Assembly: GCA_027924585.1 (NCBI GenBank)
Contig: BSBM01000712.1
Coordinates: 878,001 to 942,000, forward strand
Source of the DNA: Larix kaempferi
Lineage: Eukaryota > Streptophyta > Pinopsida > Pinales > Pinaceae
Direction: 5' to 3'
Length of the DNA: 64,000 nucleotides
Shown: positions 10,251-23,019 of the stretch, in pieces
Position numbering within the stretch: position 1 is the first letter of the stretch
How the letters are laid out: the number at the start of each line of letters is the position of its first letter
Position numbers and translations under genes: made by a program
The notes under the pieces: model-generated
Seen by the model: the letters and a program-made list of their open reading frames with translations, nothing else
Database searches by the model: none
What the model was told of the DNA's origin: nothing

Positions 10251-12248
10251 TGGCATTTAATAGGGAAATTCCATTTTTCCGATATTATAATGTAGAAGTT
10301 TCATATTCGTTATAAGATGATTTGACAATATTTATTGTTGTGAGTTGGAAGTCTAGCATGGATGAAAGTAATAAGTGAAGGATAACGAAACTTTGGCTAT
10401 GTCAAGACATTTTAGTATTACATTCTCAATAAATTTCAAGATACCCTCATAACCCAAATATGAAAATAAAGCAAGGGTGGCACAATATGCCACAATAGTA
10501 GGTGAGACTACATGTGATGTTACAAAGAACTTTGGCATTGGTAAGTAAGTGGAAAGAACGTTGGTATTGGTAAGTAAGTGGATAGTAGAAGATGATTAAA
10601 GAAGAGTTTTTTTTCAAAATCATATCTACATGTCTTTTTAGATAATCAATAATAACATAATATTAAAAATATGGTTTAGCCGAATAACAAATTAATGTAT
10701 GAAATTTTTTTGTTTGTGGGATTTCAAATTTTTTTCACATAGATGATTATATATATATATATAAAATTTATTTAAATTATAAAAAATAATTTAATAAAAA
10801 TAAATAAAACTTATTTATTTAAAAAACTAAAAAACAATTTAAAAATAAACAGGATCATAATGTGATCGTTGACCGATTATATATTGTTTATTTAATATTG
10901 GAGTATATCAACACAAGGCAATGTGTAATGTAGCACCTAGGGATGCATGCCATTTGGTCTTGCAGAGGCCATGGAAATATTGTAAAGATGCCATGACATG
11001 AGGTACTTTGGTGGGATGACATAAAGTACTTTGATAACCTCCCAAGTCCAAAGACTTTGGAAAGAGATTTCATGTGGATGTTTTGGTAGCCTAACAAATG
11101 AAAAAGACTTTGGAATCTCTACCTTATTTGCATTTGGCTTTCTTAAGTTATTTTAATATTTTGGATCTTCAACATTTTTAGGGTATTCGTTTTAGTATTA
11201 GTATTAGTATTAGTAAATGAGATTTTTTTTAAGTGATTGATTGATATAATATATTAGTATTATTATTAATTGAAAGCAAGTTTAATATTTTTTTAATAGA
11301 AGTTTAATAAGATTAACATGTTATTTATAAGAATCGAACTTAGATGAAAAGAGTAATAATTATTTCTCCAATTTAAGCTATATCTAATACACAAGCTAAA
11401 TTCAAATATCACTTTATAAAATATTAATTATTATTAAAAGAATATTTATTATAAAAAAAATATTTTATTAAAATTTAAGAATAATAACTTTATATACACC
11501 ATAGATGAAGAAAACCAATTGATTTTATATTTTTAAATCAATTTTATATAAACAAGCATAAGCATAACATATTGTTGACCAATTTTATTGGTGAATGGAA
11601 AGAATGGATTAAGTTTATGTATCTTAATTCATTTTATCTACATTATCTAGAAATAAATAGAAACAAATAATAATAAAAATGCGTTAGTAATATATTATTA
11701 AGTATTTTTGAAAGTTGAGAAGATGACGTGTTGGATTTATATTTTTAATTAATTTCTTATACATAACATAGGTAGATAACATAAGTAGAATAGTGACATT
11801 ATATTAATATATTATTAAACAATTTTATAAATCAATTATTTATTAATTTTATAAGTTAGAAAAAAATACTTTGAATCCATTTTAACATATAAAATAGAGA
11901 GGTGGCATTATATTAGTTAGTATTAATCAATTTTATTACTCAATAAACCACTTATTAATAAAGTAAATTATTAATCATTTTTATTAAATGGGTTGAGATT
12001 CTATATATATAAGTGGTACTATATTAATACATTAATTTAAAATAAATATACTCTATTTTATTCTCAACGTGAAAGTGAGATTTTTTTCAATTGAGAGTAT
12101 GGATATGAATAAATACTTAATGTATAAGAATAAAATAAACACGGGAGGCAAGAGGTTTTATATTCTAGTCAAAATTACTTGCAGTTTAAGTGAGGTTAGC
12201 ATAAAGATGCCAGATGCCAAGCCTTGGATAAATCATTGGGGAGCTCGT
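10251..12248. other. AT-rich intergenic DNA
   Basis: No gene is seen. There is a (TA)n run at about 10749-10764, long poly-A/T stretches and repeated words such as TTATTAATCAATTTTATA. The short ORFs here look like chance. Confidence 0.6.
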
Positions 12249-12603
12249 AAGAGGTCACTCTCCAAATAATAATAATATTAAAAGTATTATTACACCTAAA
12301 TTTAAGGAAAAGTTGTGGTGGGATAAAGAATTAGAGGATAAGAGAAAATTAAGATATTACAAGGAAGTGATCACTTATAATCTAGAATATAAAAAATATC
12401 TCTTTATTTTAAGTCAATGAAGAGGTCTCTTTGCAAAATAGTGATAATATTAAAACTATCATTACATCCAAATTTAAGGAGAAGTTGTGGTGAAATAAAG
12501 AATTAGAGGAGATACAGAATTAAAGGATAAGATAAAATTAAAATACTATGAGGAAGTGATCAACACTCATATAGAAGATCAAAAATATCTTTCTATTTTA
12601 ACA
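12249..12603 (+). repeat. Tandem duplication (~170-185 bp x 2) with coding character
   Basis: Copy 1 is about 12249-12418 and copy 2 about 12419-12603. Both start AAGAGGTC and hold AAATTTAAGGA followed by AAGTTGTGGTG. Both encode KFKEKLWW then KELEDK in the same frame, so they were duplicated from coding sequence, probably a retroelement. I do not recognise the family. Confidence 0.6.
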
Positions 12604-12744
12604 TAAGTACATTGTTTAAATAAGAAATCACTCTGATCTTTTTCTTTTAACTTGAGTACATTGTTTAAATAAGAACTCACTATGAGTGCATTGTTTAGTT
12701 TGGATCACTATTTTACTCTTCGTCTGAATTGTGGGAGAGGTACC

Positions 12745-13034
12745 AACATGAAGGCAGAACTATTGGCATTGTGTTGTGTTTCTCGAGTGGCAAACCTCTT
12801 GGACTTGGGAAGCTGAAGATTTATGGTGACTCAAGAGTCACTATCAAATGGGCAAGGGGAGATTTTGTCCTGAAAGTACTAAATCTGCCTTATTGGTGCA
12901 ATAGAATTAAATTTGAACTTGGTACTTTTATCTCTTTGACATTGGACCATATATTCCGAGAACATAACTCTCAGGCTGATTTGCTGTTGAAAGCAGCATT
13001 AGATGAAGATGTGGGCTACTTGCTGTGGGATTAG
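12745..13034 (+). pseudogene. LINE-type RNase H domain (RVT_3 class)
   Basis: KAELLALCCVSRVANLL (about 12750-12800), then after a one-base frameshift GKLKIYGDSRVTIKWARGD and HIFREHNSQADLL (12800-13000), is the usual order of the plant RNase H-like domain found at the end of many LINE ORF2s: E of the ELLAL helix, the GDS Asp and the final AD Asp. The domain ends near 13034. It may be the 3' end of a plus-strand LINE. A host RNase H-like gene fragment is a less likely alternative. Confidence 0.65.
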
Positions 13035-14460
13035 TACTTTGATAATCAGTTGATAGATTTTGGTAATATGTATTTTTTGGATTAACATCCATTAATACTC
13101 CTTTTTTGGATTTTGGGATGTTGTAATAATTTGCTTTTTTGGAATGGGGGTTCAATAAGTATCACATATGCATTTAAATTCATGATCATCGTTTTTTTTT
13201 TCTTCTTTTCGTAAGAACTTGGTGTGCAGAGGAATCGCCATATAAGTTTGACAGAAGTGCCAAATTCATTGTAATGCACAAAAATAGTGGAGCCAAGTGG
13301 CTAGCTTTCCTCCCTTTTGGTCCCAACACTAACACGTTTAGTTAGAGGACGGTTAAAAAACAATTCCATTCACGGCTGCCCCTCGATGATTTAAATTTTA
13401 TATATATATATAGAACATTATCATTATCAACCATATTATTATTATTATATATATAACGTGACACTATAATAACAGATTATAAATCAATATTCGAATAGAA
13501 TTATTAATCAATTTTATAAGTCAAGTAACATTATCATTATCAACAATATTATATATAGAACGTGACACTATAATAACACATTATAAATCAATATTCGAAT
13601 AGAATTATTAATCAATTTTATAAATCAAGAGGAGGATGGGTTGGGTCTATATTTTTATCAATTTTTATGTCCGGAAGGGGCCGGATTTGGTCTTTATTTT
13701 TAGTCAATTGTATAAAGATAATATAAACAAGTAAACACGTAGCATTATATTAACACATGATTTATGAATATTCTAACTCAATTATTAATCAATTTTATAA
13801 GTGAAGAGGATCGATTGAATATATATAATTTTAATCAATTTTATGCATTTGTAATATAAGCAAATAGAGAGGCGGCAACTGGTGTATTAAGATATTATTA
13901 ATCGATTTTATACGTTAAGAAGAAGACGGATTGGGTTTGTATTAGAGATTAATTTTATTTACTTATTATAAGAAAATAGGAAGACATTATTATTCTGTTT
14001 TATATATTTAATCATAGCTACCAAATTTAGCAGGTGGTTGTGAAAATAGTCTTAGGTTGAGTTGAAGAGAATTTTGGAGTGGACTTATTTTTGGTGCGTG
14101 ATAATAACAAAGGAGAAACTTGTAAAGAAACAATGATGTCTATATAATTAAAACCAGAATATTAGATGAGCGGTGGTGGTGGTGTAAGAATGGGCTTTAA
14201 GAACTTCAAGAATTCAAGAAAGGAAGGAATGATGAAGGTGTTTATGGGTGAAGGATTACAATATGAGACAGAGTAAGATAAAGAAGTGATGAGGTGAAGT
14301 GAGTTTATCTTTGCAATTAAGAGAGCATTGAATTAAAAAAGTCACTGAAAAATACAAGATATGGAGTCTTTCGAAAAGAATGAATTCTGAGAATTGAATT
14401 TCTTAAATGAAAAGAAGTCTTTAAATTGAAACATGGAAAGGGTTGTAATGCAAGAAGACA
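13035..14460. other. AT-rich intergenic DNA with local repeats
   Basis: No gene is seen. Words such as ATTATTAATCAATTTTATAA recur across the stretch, probably traces of one old AT-rich repeat family. Confidence 0.55.
13414..13625. repeat. Direct tandem duplication (~114-bp period)
   Basis: ACATTATCATTATCAAC starts both copies (about 13414 and 13529). Both hold GTGACACTATAATAACA and AATATTCGAATAGAATTATT. Confidence 0.8.
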
Positions 14461-14499
14461 CATATCCATGGCATCGTCTTTGGAGACTCAATTCAATTC

Positions 14500-15380
14500 A
14501 TGTCTTTCTCCCCCAGGAAGGTTTATAGAAGAGCCATAGGAGACTGGGTATGCTTTGATGGTGTGTTGAATGATAGTAGAGAACATGAGGGTTTAGCTGA
14601 AGGAGAGGATAAGATATATGCTTTTGGAGCTGAGCAAAAAACACACTGCTCAAACAATAAAACAAAGAATAAAAGACATAAAAGAAAACTAGTCCAAAGA
14701 AGGGATGATGTGAAGATGACAATAGGAGAGGACATTTGTGTTGATAATATCCTTGAGTTTGCTAGGAAAAATCTAATAGGAAGATGATTCGGAGTTAGGA
14801 TTTTGGAATCTTCCTTGAAGGATTGGCTAGAAAGGAAATGGGAACCCATTCTTCATTATCGCTATCTTTTTATATAATGACCAGAGAGTAGTTGAGTTTC
14901 AAACTTCAAATAGAAGAGGACGTTGGAAAGCTTTTGAAGGAGTATTGGATGTGGGGAAATACTCTGTTAACTCTTAAAATGTGGAATCCTTGTCTTGATC
15001 TCCAGATTCCATAAGGAAGGTACCTGTGTGGGTAAAAATTCCCAGAATTCCCATAGAGCTCTGGAACGGTAAATTCTTAACAGACCTCGGAAATACAATG
15101 GGAAGTACCTTATATGTTGAGAAAATATATAAGTTTCATGCTATGAGAATGGTAGCAAAGGTTCTAATATTTGTCTATTTGAATGAAGGGATCCCATAAT
15201 CCATTGATATAGAACTTGGCGATCTAATACTGAAGCAATCCCTAGATTATGTAAATATTCCATTTAGGTGTGCAAGATGCCATAATTAGGGTCATATTAT
15301 AAATGAGTGCAAGTTACCCTTCAATAATAAGATATGGGTTCGGAAGGAGCTTTCACCATCAAGGATTTCTCATAGGTTCT
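14500..15380 (+). pseudogene. LINE ORF1 remnant (DUF4283-like with zinc knuckle)
   Basis: The open segment 14500-14787 starts MSFSPRKVYRRAIGDWVCFD and contains a basic stretch (KRHKRKLVQRR). Downstream, in broken frames, I read VPVWVKIPRIPIELWNGKFL (about 15020) and PFRCARCH followed by GHIINECKLP (15261-15320), a C-x2-C-x4-H-x4-C knuckle. This order is typical of ORF1 of plant L1 LINEs. Stops occur at several points. The ORF2 part is not seen downstream. Confidence 0.7.
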
Positions 15381-15589
15381 AAGCAGTGGAAGGAATTGAA
15401 AATATGGTAGAAGAAAGTTTTAATCTTATTGGATAAATTGATACAGTGTTGCAGCTCAACCCTTCCCCAAAATTTTTGCAAATGTAGGATCCCTCTTTCT
15501 TTTGAAGCTCAAACCTTAGATTTATTTTCTTGTCTTTTACACCAAATTTTTCTTGTAACCTGACATCCCATAGAATATTTAACACTTAA

Positions 15590-17460
15590 AAATTTTCTGA
15601 TTTTTTACTATTTCAGCGACTTGCCAAATTTCCAGGGAAACATCGGAACAAAATCCTAAATTTCGCCGAAATGGTCGGAGCAATTTCCAATTTTGCACTG
15701 ACACGGTTGGGTTGTTTTTCAGTTTTGCACCGATACGATCGGATCAATTTTTATTTTTGTGTCGAAAATTTTGGATTATATTCTAACTTTACGTTGAAAT
15801 TTTCAGGTCACCTTTTGGTTTTACGCTGACACGGTCAACCTCAAATAAACTTTTATGCTGAAACTATCAGTTGTGTTTTATGTTTGAAGCCGATATGATC
15901 AGAATGTCTTTATCCAAAACTTATCTTTGGTTTGGTTCTACTTAGGCTTTCATCTGAACTTCAAAGTTTTGAATTAAGGTTTTAAGCCCATAGTCCAAAG
16001 TTAATCGCTAGACTTAGTCTTTTTCACGAAACTAGTTTTTCACTGCTATTTTGGGTTTAGACCCAAAACACATAGGAGCCTTATCTGATTTAGCCCGAAA
16101 CGGTCAATCCAATAAGTGTTTTGCCACCGATTTTTCTTTCGCATTGACGTGGTTTCAGTTTTGTCACCGGGTACTTTGGAGTCAATATTGGTTTGATTGC
16201 CGAATGTATTGGTGTAAAACATACTTTTTCTCTAAAACGTCTCATAAGGGATGATGTTACAACTCCATTAAATGCCAATACGAAGGCTCTTGGTCCTCAC
16301 CTGTCTGTTTTGAGTTATAAAAGCGATTTTCTCTTTCAAAACACAAAGCATTATTTACACTTGGTTATTTGAAAAGGGTTCTCAACCACATGCTACTTGT
16401 TGATTGAGTCGTAAGGTTTTAGGGTTTGAAATCAAATATAAAGGAGGGAAGACCATTTCGTTTAACTGTTAGATTCTTGAACCCTGTAATCCTCGAGCCA
16501 CCTAGACTGAGAAATCTGCCAACTCAACTACCGGCTTTAGAAGCACATTCATCACACTTCCAGGTAGGTTTTTTTTTTTTATCTGGTAAATTTTTCATAC
16601 TTGGTTGCATTTGATTGGCATTAAGGGAGTAGGTTAAGACCCTTTTTGTTGATGCCCTAGTTTTATAGTTACAACCATGTACACCTAGTTTCTTTATCTG
16701 AAGAAGAAAACGCAAACCCTAGCCCTTTGTTTCCTTTTCCTATGCATAATGTTAACACTTAGAGTTCAATTGCAAGTGTGTTTTGGTTTGGGGGAAAAAA
16801 ATTCGAACTGTAGCCATCTATTGAAATACATACTTAACCCGTAGTAGCGACCATCAAGGTTTTGGCTTTTCAGTCTTCATTCCTTCAAATGCACAACCAT
16901 CATTCGAGCTTGGATCTTTAACCAAGATCAAATTTAGTTTATTTGAATAAAGTGCATAAAACCTAGCCAGTGAGCTCGACCATCAGTTTGCAATGAACCC
17001 AAATGATCCTTGTTCTTATTCTTGCTTACATTTTTACCCTAAGCGCTTAGTTGGGTATGTTTTTATTTGGGAAAACATATATAAACCCTATCGCAAGAGT
17101 AGTCCTCAATAAGGATTCAAATAGATGTTCCCTATTTTGAACCTTGGCCATCACATATTTCACAGTGCAGATACTCGAACTGGGATTGGAACCCTAAGCT
17201 CGATGGGCCTATGTAGTGAGAACAATTGAGAATTGGCGCTTAACCCCAAAACTGTCACCAAGAGACGCATCACTTGACTTGAACCCTTGTTTTTTAATAT
17301 GGTCATCAGTTCAATGGAAATAGTAGATCTAGTTCTTCAATTTTCTAACAAACACATGCAGATTTACAGTTTGTTACATGAGTGGGTTTTTTTTATTGAA
17401 TGATATTTTGTATTTATAACTAGCATGCTTGCATTTAGTTTAATTTGGTGAAACTAGTTG
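15590..17460. other. Non-coding, quasi-repetitive DNA; possible LTR or leader
   Basis: At 15600-16200 a loose unit of roughly 50-60 bp recurs, with words such as CACTGACACGGT, CACCGATACGATCGG, CGCTGACACGGTC and GCCGATATGATCAG. A TATA-like TTATAAAAG is at about 16315 and a possible PBS-like ATTGGCGC at about 17234. I could not find paired LTRs, so the identity is open. Confidence 0.3.
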
Positions 17461-17496
17461 AAAAATGGAGATGTTCTCTATCTAGTTGTATTATAA

Positions 17497-17976
17497 ATGA
17501 AGACAATGCCACTCTTTGATGTTGCTCTTATGTCACAGGAATCATATATGGCCAAAAGGACTTCTAAGCGCAATCTCAAGCTGGTGGAATCAGATTCGGA
17601 TGTTGAGATGGTCCTGGAACCCACCATGGAAACCCAGTTCGAGGATACAAAGGATATCATAGGAATAGTCCCTAAATATAATTGGGGAGAAATTTATCAT
17701 CTTATAAGGGATTAGAACATACCAGATGAGGCAATAGAAGAAAATATGATATACCAAAATATCAAGAAGTTTGGTCTACATAAAGCTATTACTCGAACGA
17801 AATTGTTCCCATGTTCAGAAGTGATTGGCTGGATCATGTCGCATGCAGACGTAAAATTTATAATAATCTCGGGATCTGATGGAAATGGTTTTGCTTCATT
17901 TCATCTCGCATATATAAGAATAGCATACAAATTACCAGCGCCCAACGTTTTCTATCCATTGCAGAAATCATGGTAA
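17497..17976 (+). pseudogene. Unidentified retroelement-like ORF
   Basis: One frame, broken by one stop near 17713, encodes about 160 residues. The start is charged (MAKRTSKRNLKLVESDSDVE), followed by NIPDEAIEENMIYQNIKKF and IRIAYKLPAPNVFYPL. I do not recognise a named domain. Context (a possible leader before it, a gag knuckle after it) suggests a gag or accessory ORF of a decayed LTR element. The coding style differs from the AT-rich flanks, which supports former coding function. Confidence 0.4.
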
Positions 17977-18019
17977 AAATTCTCAAGCAAAAAAAAGAGG
18001 TATGGTTTCTTCTAACATT

Positions 18020-18240
18020 CAATGCTATAATGGTCTTTGTTTTGGACACATTGAAAAAAATTGTATGAGACAAGGGTACACAAAAATGTGGAAAATAAAA
18101 GAGAAAAAAGGAAAGTAAAAGAGTATGTCATCTAGCACTATGTATTCAGAAGGAATCCAAGAAAGTATGGAAAGCAAAACCAGGTAAGAAAAATGAGGAT
18201 GTATGTGGAATAGTCCTGCATGCTAAGGATGAATATGTAG
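18020..18240 (+). pseudogene. Degenerate copia-type gag zinc knuckle
   Basis: CYNGLCFGHIEKNCMRQ fits C-x2-C-x4-H-x4-C with the second Cys changed to Gly. After it come basic residues and many stops. This looks like the gag C-terminus of a Ty1/copia element on the plus strand. No further pol domain could be recognised up to 20.4 kb. Confidence 0.45.
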
Positions 18241-20480
18241 ACCATGTGACAGAGACCCTAAGGCGTACCTAAAGAGATGAATAGAGGATTGGGTTGCTTG
18301 AGCTTAGACTTGCAGAAGATCTTCGATCAAACTTGATAGATATATTGACCGACTTGTGGTGAAAGAGTATGATCTGATTTGCTGCAGCAATTTATGAAAG
18401 CATTGGAATAGTCTCAAAACATTAATGACTAAGTGTTTAAGTGAACAAAAAATTTATTGTGGTAAATACTTGAGTTTATATTTGGAGAAATTTGACATCA
18501 ACACATAGAGTTGATTTGTTGAGGAATTGGATCAGTATTGAAGAGCATTGAAAATAGTATGAATTCATTCACTTATTTGAGCAGAGCATTGAGTGATGAT
18601 TAAAGAAGTGGGAAATGTCCAAAGGTATATAAAAAAAGTCTGAGAATCTATCAACCATGAAGTTAAGTATGTTTGGGTAGCCATATAAAAGGTTGAATTT
18701 TTTAAGACTAGAGATAGAGTAAAGATGAAAATAAAAGGATGAATAATGCATATCTGGTACATGCTCTTATTATGCATGAAATTGATGATTGGGATCGAAA
18801 ATACAGTGTCATCAATGAATCCATCATTTTCATCACTAAAGATGCATGCTATTGACAACATACTCTCAATATGCCAATATAGAGAAACCTTGGAGTAAAC
18901 TAGCATAATGCCATAATAATTGTGAATGAAGACAAACAAGTTCAAATGATAGAAAGACTTGTGCATATGAAGACATAAAAACAGAGCCTACTTAATATTG
19001 TTAATACATAGATTGAATGGGACTATTGAAAATCTAATATGAAGTCCCTAGAAACATAAAGGCTGAGCAGTGATGATTCTAGATCAAACACAATGATATG
19101 ATATTACAAAATTTCATTGATGAGTCTAGATCAAACTTGACATTATGTATCCAACACATGAGTACATGAGATGGAACGAAGGGTCACTAGTCAGTCTTCC
19201 AAACATTGAAGAAGGCATAAATCTTGTGTGTTGATCCAGGAGTGTTGAATCAAGATAACCAAGAAGTAGATCCCTGTTATAAGTGAAAAATAGGAGGATT
19301 GTATGTATCTCAAAAATGCGAAAAAATTAGAATTTTAAAATACTATACAATCATGATTGGGTAGAAAAAGAAGATGTTGAAACAATGGAAAGGAGACTTT
19401 GTGAGAATTCAACATTGTGAAGAAACTCCTTGTCTTTAATAAGCTCTGAGCATGTACATGAGACCTGATTTCTAGTAAGGACTGGGAGAAAATGTGATAG
19501 AGTATATATATTAGGAAAAATGAATAAGAACTACAATCAAGCATAAATAGAAACTGGGTGGATAACAGAGAAGTTGTCTCTTTTGGAAGGATGCAAAAAA
19601 CTTTGTCTTCAAGGAATGTGTGCAAGTGAGATGTTCCAAATAAACTAAGGATCGGTTTTCCTTGAAGGTTTGATGTTATGGAATCATAAATAGATGTATT
19701 GATTCTCTGTCTTGTTGAAATTTGATAAAGAGTTTTATGGATCAATGTATAGCAGAGAAAATGAAGACTGAGGACTGCATATGAAGAAGATGATAGAGGA
19801 AACTAGAAATAATGACTTCCATGTAAATTATAGTAGAGAGGATTACGGTCTGAAGAAGAATCATGTAGAAAGAAGAGATTGAATTTTGATAGTAGTGACA
19901 CAAGAAATTATGACAGAGGTGGAAGTCGTTAATTCAAACCTTATGATGAAGAGAAATTAGAAGGATATAAAACTTGTTGATCAAGTGGATAGTAGTGAAG
20001 ATGTCGATTTTAAGTCTACTAAGCACAAGCTCAGGGGAGAAGGTCATAAAAGTCCATGACCTTCTCATGGACTTTTAATGCCTTGAAATTCTTTGAAGTA
20101 ACAACCACATTTCATAGGAATAAGAACAAGCTTAGGGGGAGCATATGACATCTATCAGAACCTCCTAGAATCCTATGAAATTCAAGGAGAAAATAACAAC
20201 AAAGAAGTTCATAAAGACTCAGAAATCTTGAAATACTTGAAAGGGGAGAAGAAGAAGTAGATGAAACAAGTGATAATGAAAATTGTTGAAAAAGGAAGTG
20301 CCAAAAAACTTGGTAGAGAAATTATTTGTCATTGATGTCAAATGGGGAGAGAAATCCTTGTAAAACAAGATTAAAGTTAGAGGGAGTAGCAACAATGATG
20401 TCTGATCAAATATGATCACGAGGAGACCTCACTCTTAGGGGAAGCCAATAGATTGTTTTACTAATGTTTCCATCAATGCC
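18241..20480. other. Decayed retroelement interior, no readable gene
   Basis: No domain can be read. A 133-codon minus-strand ORF (18565-18966) shows no motif and I treat it as chance. The end of the stretch (AGCTCAGGGGAGAAGG and similar near 20030) resembles the G-rich 3' interior of copia elements. Confidence 0.35.
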
Positions 20481-21004
20481 AAAGGGGGATATTGTTAGAA
20501 ATAAGTTGTCATTGATGTCAAACACAGTTCCATTGATGTCATACAATGTGTTGAAGATGATCATATTTGATGTTATTCTTGTAAACCATTAACAAATTCT
20601 TTAACAAAGGGCACTACCAAAAGTTGGTAGATTCTGTAGCGACCTCCATCCAAACAGGATGCATTGCTTTACCAGAAGTTGGAGTTCTCGTAGCCATGCT
20701 TATACAAACAAAACAAAGAGAGCAATAAGAAGTTGGATCAAAAGAATCCAATCTCATGCTTTCACTCATGAGATTGTTATGATGACAATATATGCCCGCA
20801 AGCCTGATTAATGGTGCTTACTAATATTATGGATTGTAGAAGATGACATGGCAAGGATTTGAGAGGATGATAATGGTATGGAAGGTAGATGCATATGTGG
20901 TAGCACCCATACAGATGCATATAGTTAATTACCAAAATAGTATAAGGATAACTACAAGAACTTGGAGTTCATGTAACTCATCAGTGTTACATTTGCAGGC
21001 TTCA
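20481..21004 (+). repeat. Polypurine tract and start of a copia-like LTR
   Basis: AAAGGGGGAT (20481-20490) is followed by TGTTAGAAATAAG at 20493, a typical plant copia PPT/LTR junction. TTGATGTCA words recur in the first 80 bp. The LTR end was not found, so the right limit is approximate. Confidence 0.4.
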
Positions 21005-21009
21005 ACTAC

Positions 21010-21158
21010 CAGAATCCTCTATTAAAAGAAGTGGGAATTTTTAAAATTTTGAAAGAAGTGAGAAAAAACATCTTAAAAAGAGGGGGGAAAAGAGGGTCTA
21101 TTCAATTTATTCATTTCATATGGTTCCATAGGAGAAAATATGAAAAGGAAGTGTTTTG
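21010..21158. repeat. ~350-bp tandem repeat, unit 1 (end part)
   Basis: It aligns at roughly 70-75% by eye with 28560-28690 (AGAAGTGGGAATTTTT, GAAAAAACATCTTAA). Copia-C inserted between this unit and the next. Confidence 0.55.
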
Positions 21159-21660
21159 TGTTAAGTTTTAAACCAAATAGACTAGCAAGATCACTAAAAG
21201 AAACATAATCACAAGATAGACACATAATTTACCCTGGGAAACCCTCATGGGGTAGAAAACCCAGCAAAGCTTTCCTCAATAATATGATCAACCAAAATAC
21301 AAGATGTGCTCCAAGACTTGTCCTTCTTCTTTACCTCACATGCAGACCTCCCAGACACAAGTGCGCTACTTTCTGAGTTGTGTAAGTGTGTCAAATGAGG
21401 AGCTCTCCTCCTCTACTTATACTAGATCCCGACTGACCAAAATCCCTAATGGGGCCGACCTTTACTGGAGAAGTCTAATAACCCCTAAAATATAAACTCA
21501 GGGACGACCCCCACATGGTGGGTCTAATAACCCTAGTTACCACAAACCATCGGAGGAATAAACATCTCCGGATACATAATAGAATTGCCTCGAAGGGATG
21601 AAACATCTCCGGAATAATAATGTACAAATATAATATTCTTAGAAGTTACAATATTCAACA
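21159..21660 (-). repeat. Copia-C 3' LTR (502 bp)
   Basis: In element orientation it runs TGTTGAATATTG to CTTAACA. It aligns end to end with 27844-28345. A TATA-type TATAAGTAG lies at 21413-21421 (minus strand). Confidence 0.95.
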
Positions 21661-21671
21661 CTCCCCCTTAA
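21661..21671 (-). promoter_or_regulatory. Copia-C polypurine tract
   Basis: TTAAGGGGGAG (minus strand) lies directly before the 3' LTR start TGTTGAATATTG. Confidence 0.85.
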
Positions 21672-21799
21672 CGAGAAGGATATTATAACAACATATACAG
21701 GAGTAAGGAGTCATCGACTACATCATACATGATACATCTATATATCATCGGAAGCTTTCTTCAATACATCATCATCAGTAACTCAACTAGTTACTGTAA

Positions 21800-21985
21800 C
21801 ATCAACATCATTGTCATCGCACAATCATCAGCATCGTCATCACACAATCATCAGCATCGTCATCACATGATCATCAGCATTGTCATCACACGATAATCAG
21901 CATCATCATCACACAATCATCAGCATCGTCATCATACGATCATCAACATCGTCATCATACAATCATCAGCATCGCCATCACAGCA
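21800..21985 (-). repeat. Copia-C 3' UTR array a (23-bp unit)
   Basis: Plus-strand ATCATCAGC recurs at 21824, 21847 and 21870 and on to about 21985, giving a 23-bp period with units of CATC/CATCGTCATCACA. Confidence 0.85.
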
Positions 21986-22038
21986 TCGTATACCGTGCAA
22001 TACACACGATCATATTACAGGATGATCAATCCTGCTCT

Positions 22039-22345
22039 CTTTAGGACATAGGTCCATGGTTGATGCAATCCTATCATGTAACTTTTTGAACCGAGGTCCA
22101 AGGACGATCCAGTCCTACCATGTACCTTTTGAACCGAGGTCCAGGGACGATCCAATCCTATCATGTACCTTTTGAACTGAGGTCCAAGGACGATCCAGTC
22201 CTATCATGTACCTTTTGAACTGAGGTCCAGGGATGATCCAGTCCTACCATGTACCTTTTGAACCGAGGTCCAGGGACGATCTAGTCCTATCATGTACCTT
22301 TTGAACCGAGTTCTAGGGACAATACAGTCCTATCATTCAATTCTC
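22039..22345 (-). repeat. Copia-C 3' UTR array b (43-bp unit)
   Basis: GAACCGAGGTCC or GAACTGAGGTCC recurs at exactly 22088, 22131, 22174, 22217, 22260 and 22303, a 43-bp period, with one more diverged unit before it. Confidence 0.95.
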
Positions 22346-22356
22346 GGAGACCTCAT

Positions 22357-22965
22357 GTATACGGCTCAATTCAAGGGACCAAAGTCCAAGGACGATCCAA
22401 TCCCCTACCTGTTCATTCAGGACTTTATTTTTGGAGACATCTTGTCTATGGCTCAATTCAAGGGACCAAAGTCCAAGGATGATCCAATCCCCTACCTGTT
22501 CATTCAGGACTTTATTTTCGGAGACATCTTGTCTACGGCTCAATTCAAGGGACAAAAGTCCGAGGACGATCCAATCCCCTACCTGTTCATTCAGGACTTT
22601 ATTTTCGGAGACATCTTGTCTACGACTCAATTCAAGGGACCAAAGTCCGAGGACGATCCAATCCCCTACCTGTTCATTCAGGACTTTATTTTCGGAGACA
22701 TCTTGTCTATGGCTCAATTCAAGGGACCAAAGTCCGAGGACGATCGAATCCCCTACCTGTTCATTCAGGACTTTATTTTCGGAGACATCTTGTCTACAAC
22801 TCAATTCAAAGGACCAAAGTCCGAGGATGATCCAATCCCCTACCTGTTCATTCAAGACTTTATTTTCGGAGACATCTTGTCTACGGCTCAATTCAAGGGA
22901 CCAAAGTCCGAGGACGATCCAATCCCCTACCTGTTCATTCAGTACTTTATTCTCGAAGACATACA
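22357..22965 (-). repeat. Copia-C 3' UTR array c (87-bp unit x 7)
   Basis: Seven units of 87 bp, each with TTCAAGGGACCAAAGTCC and CTGTTCATTCAGGACTTTAT. Both this unit and the 43-bp unit carry GTCC(A/G)AGGACGATCCA, so the 87-mer probably came from a 43-mer dimer. Because 87 is a multiple of 3, long ORFs appear in several frames on both strands. I do not call them genes. Confidence 0.95.
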
Positions 22966-23019
22966 TCTACGACTCTCTTTAGGACTGCGGTCCAAGGATG
23001 ATCCAATCCTCTCATCAAT

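Noticed and set aside
18565-18966. 133-codon minus-strand ORF
   Set aside because: No start context or motif; composition (I, F, Y, S rich) fits a chance ORF in AT-rich DNA.
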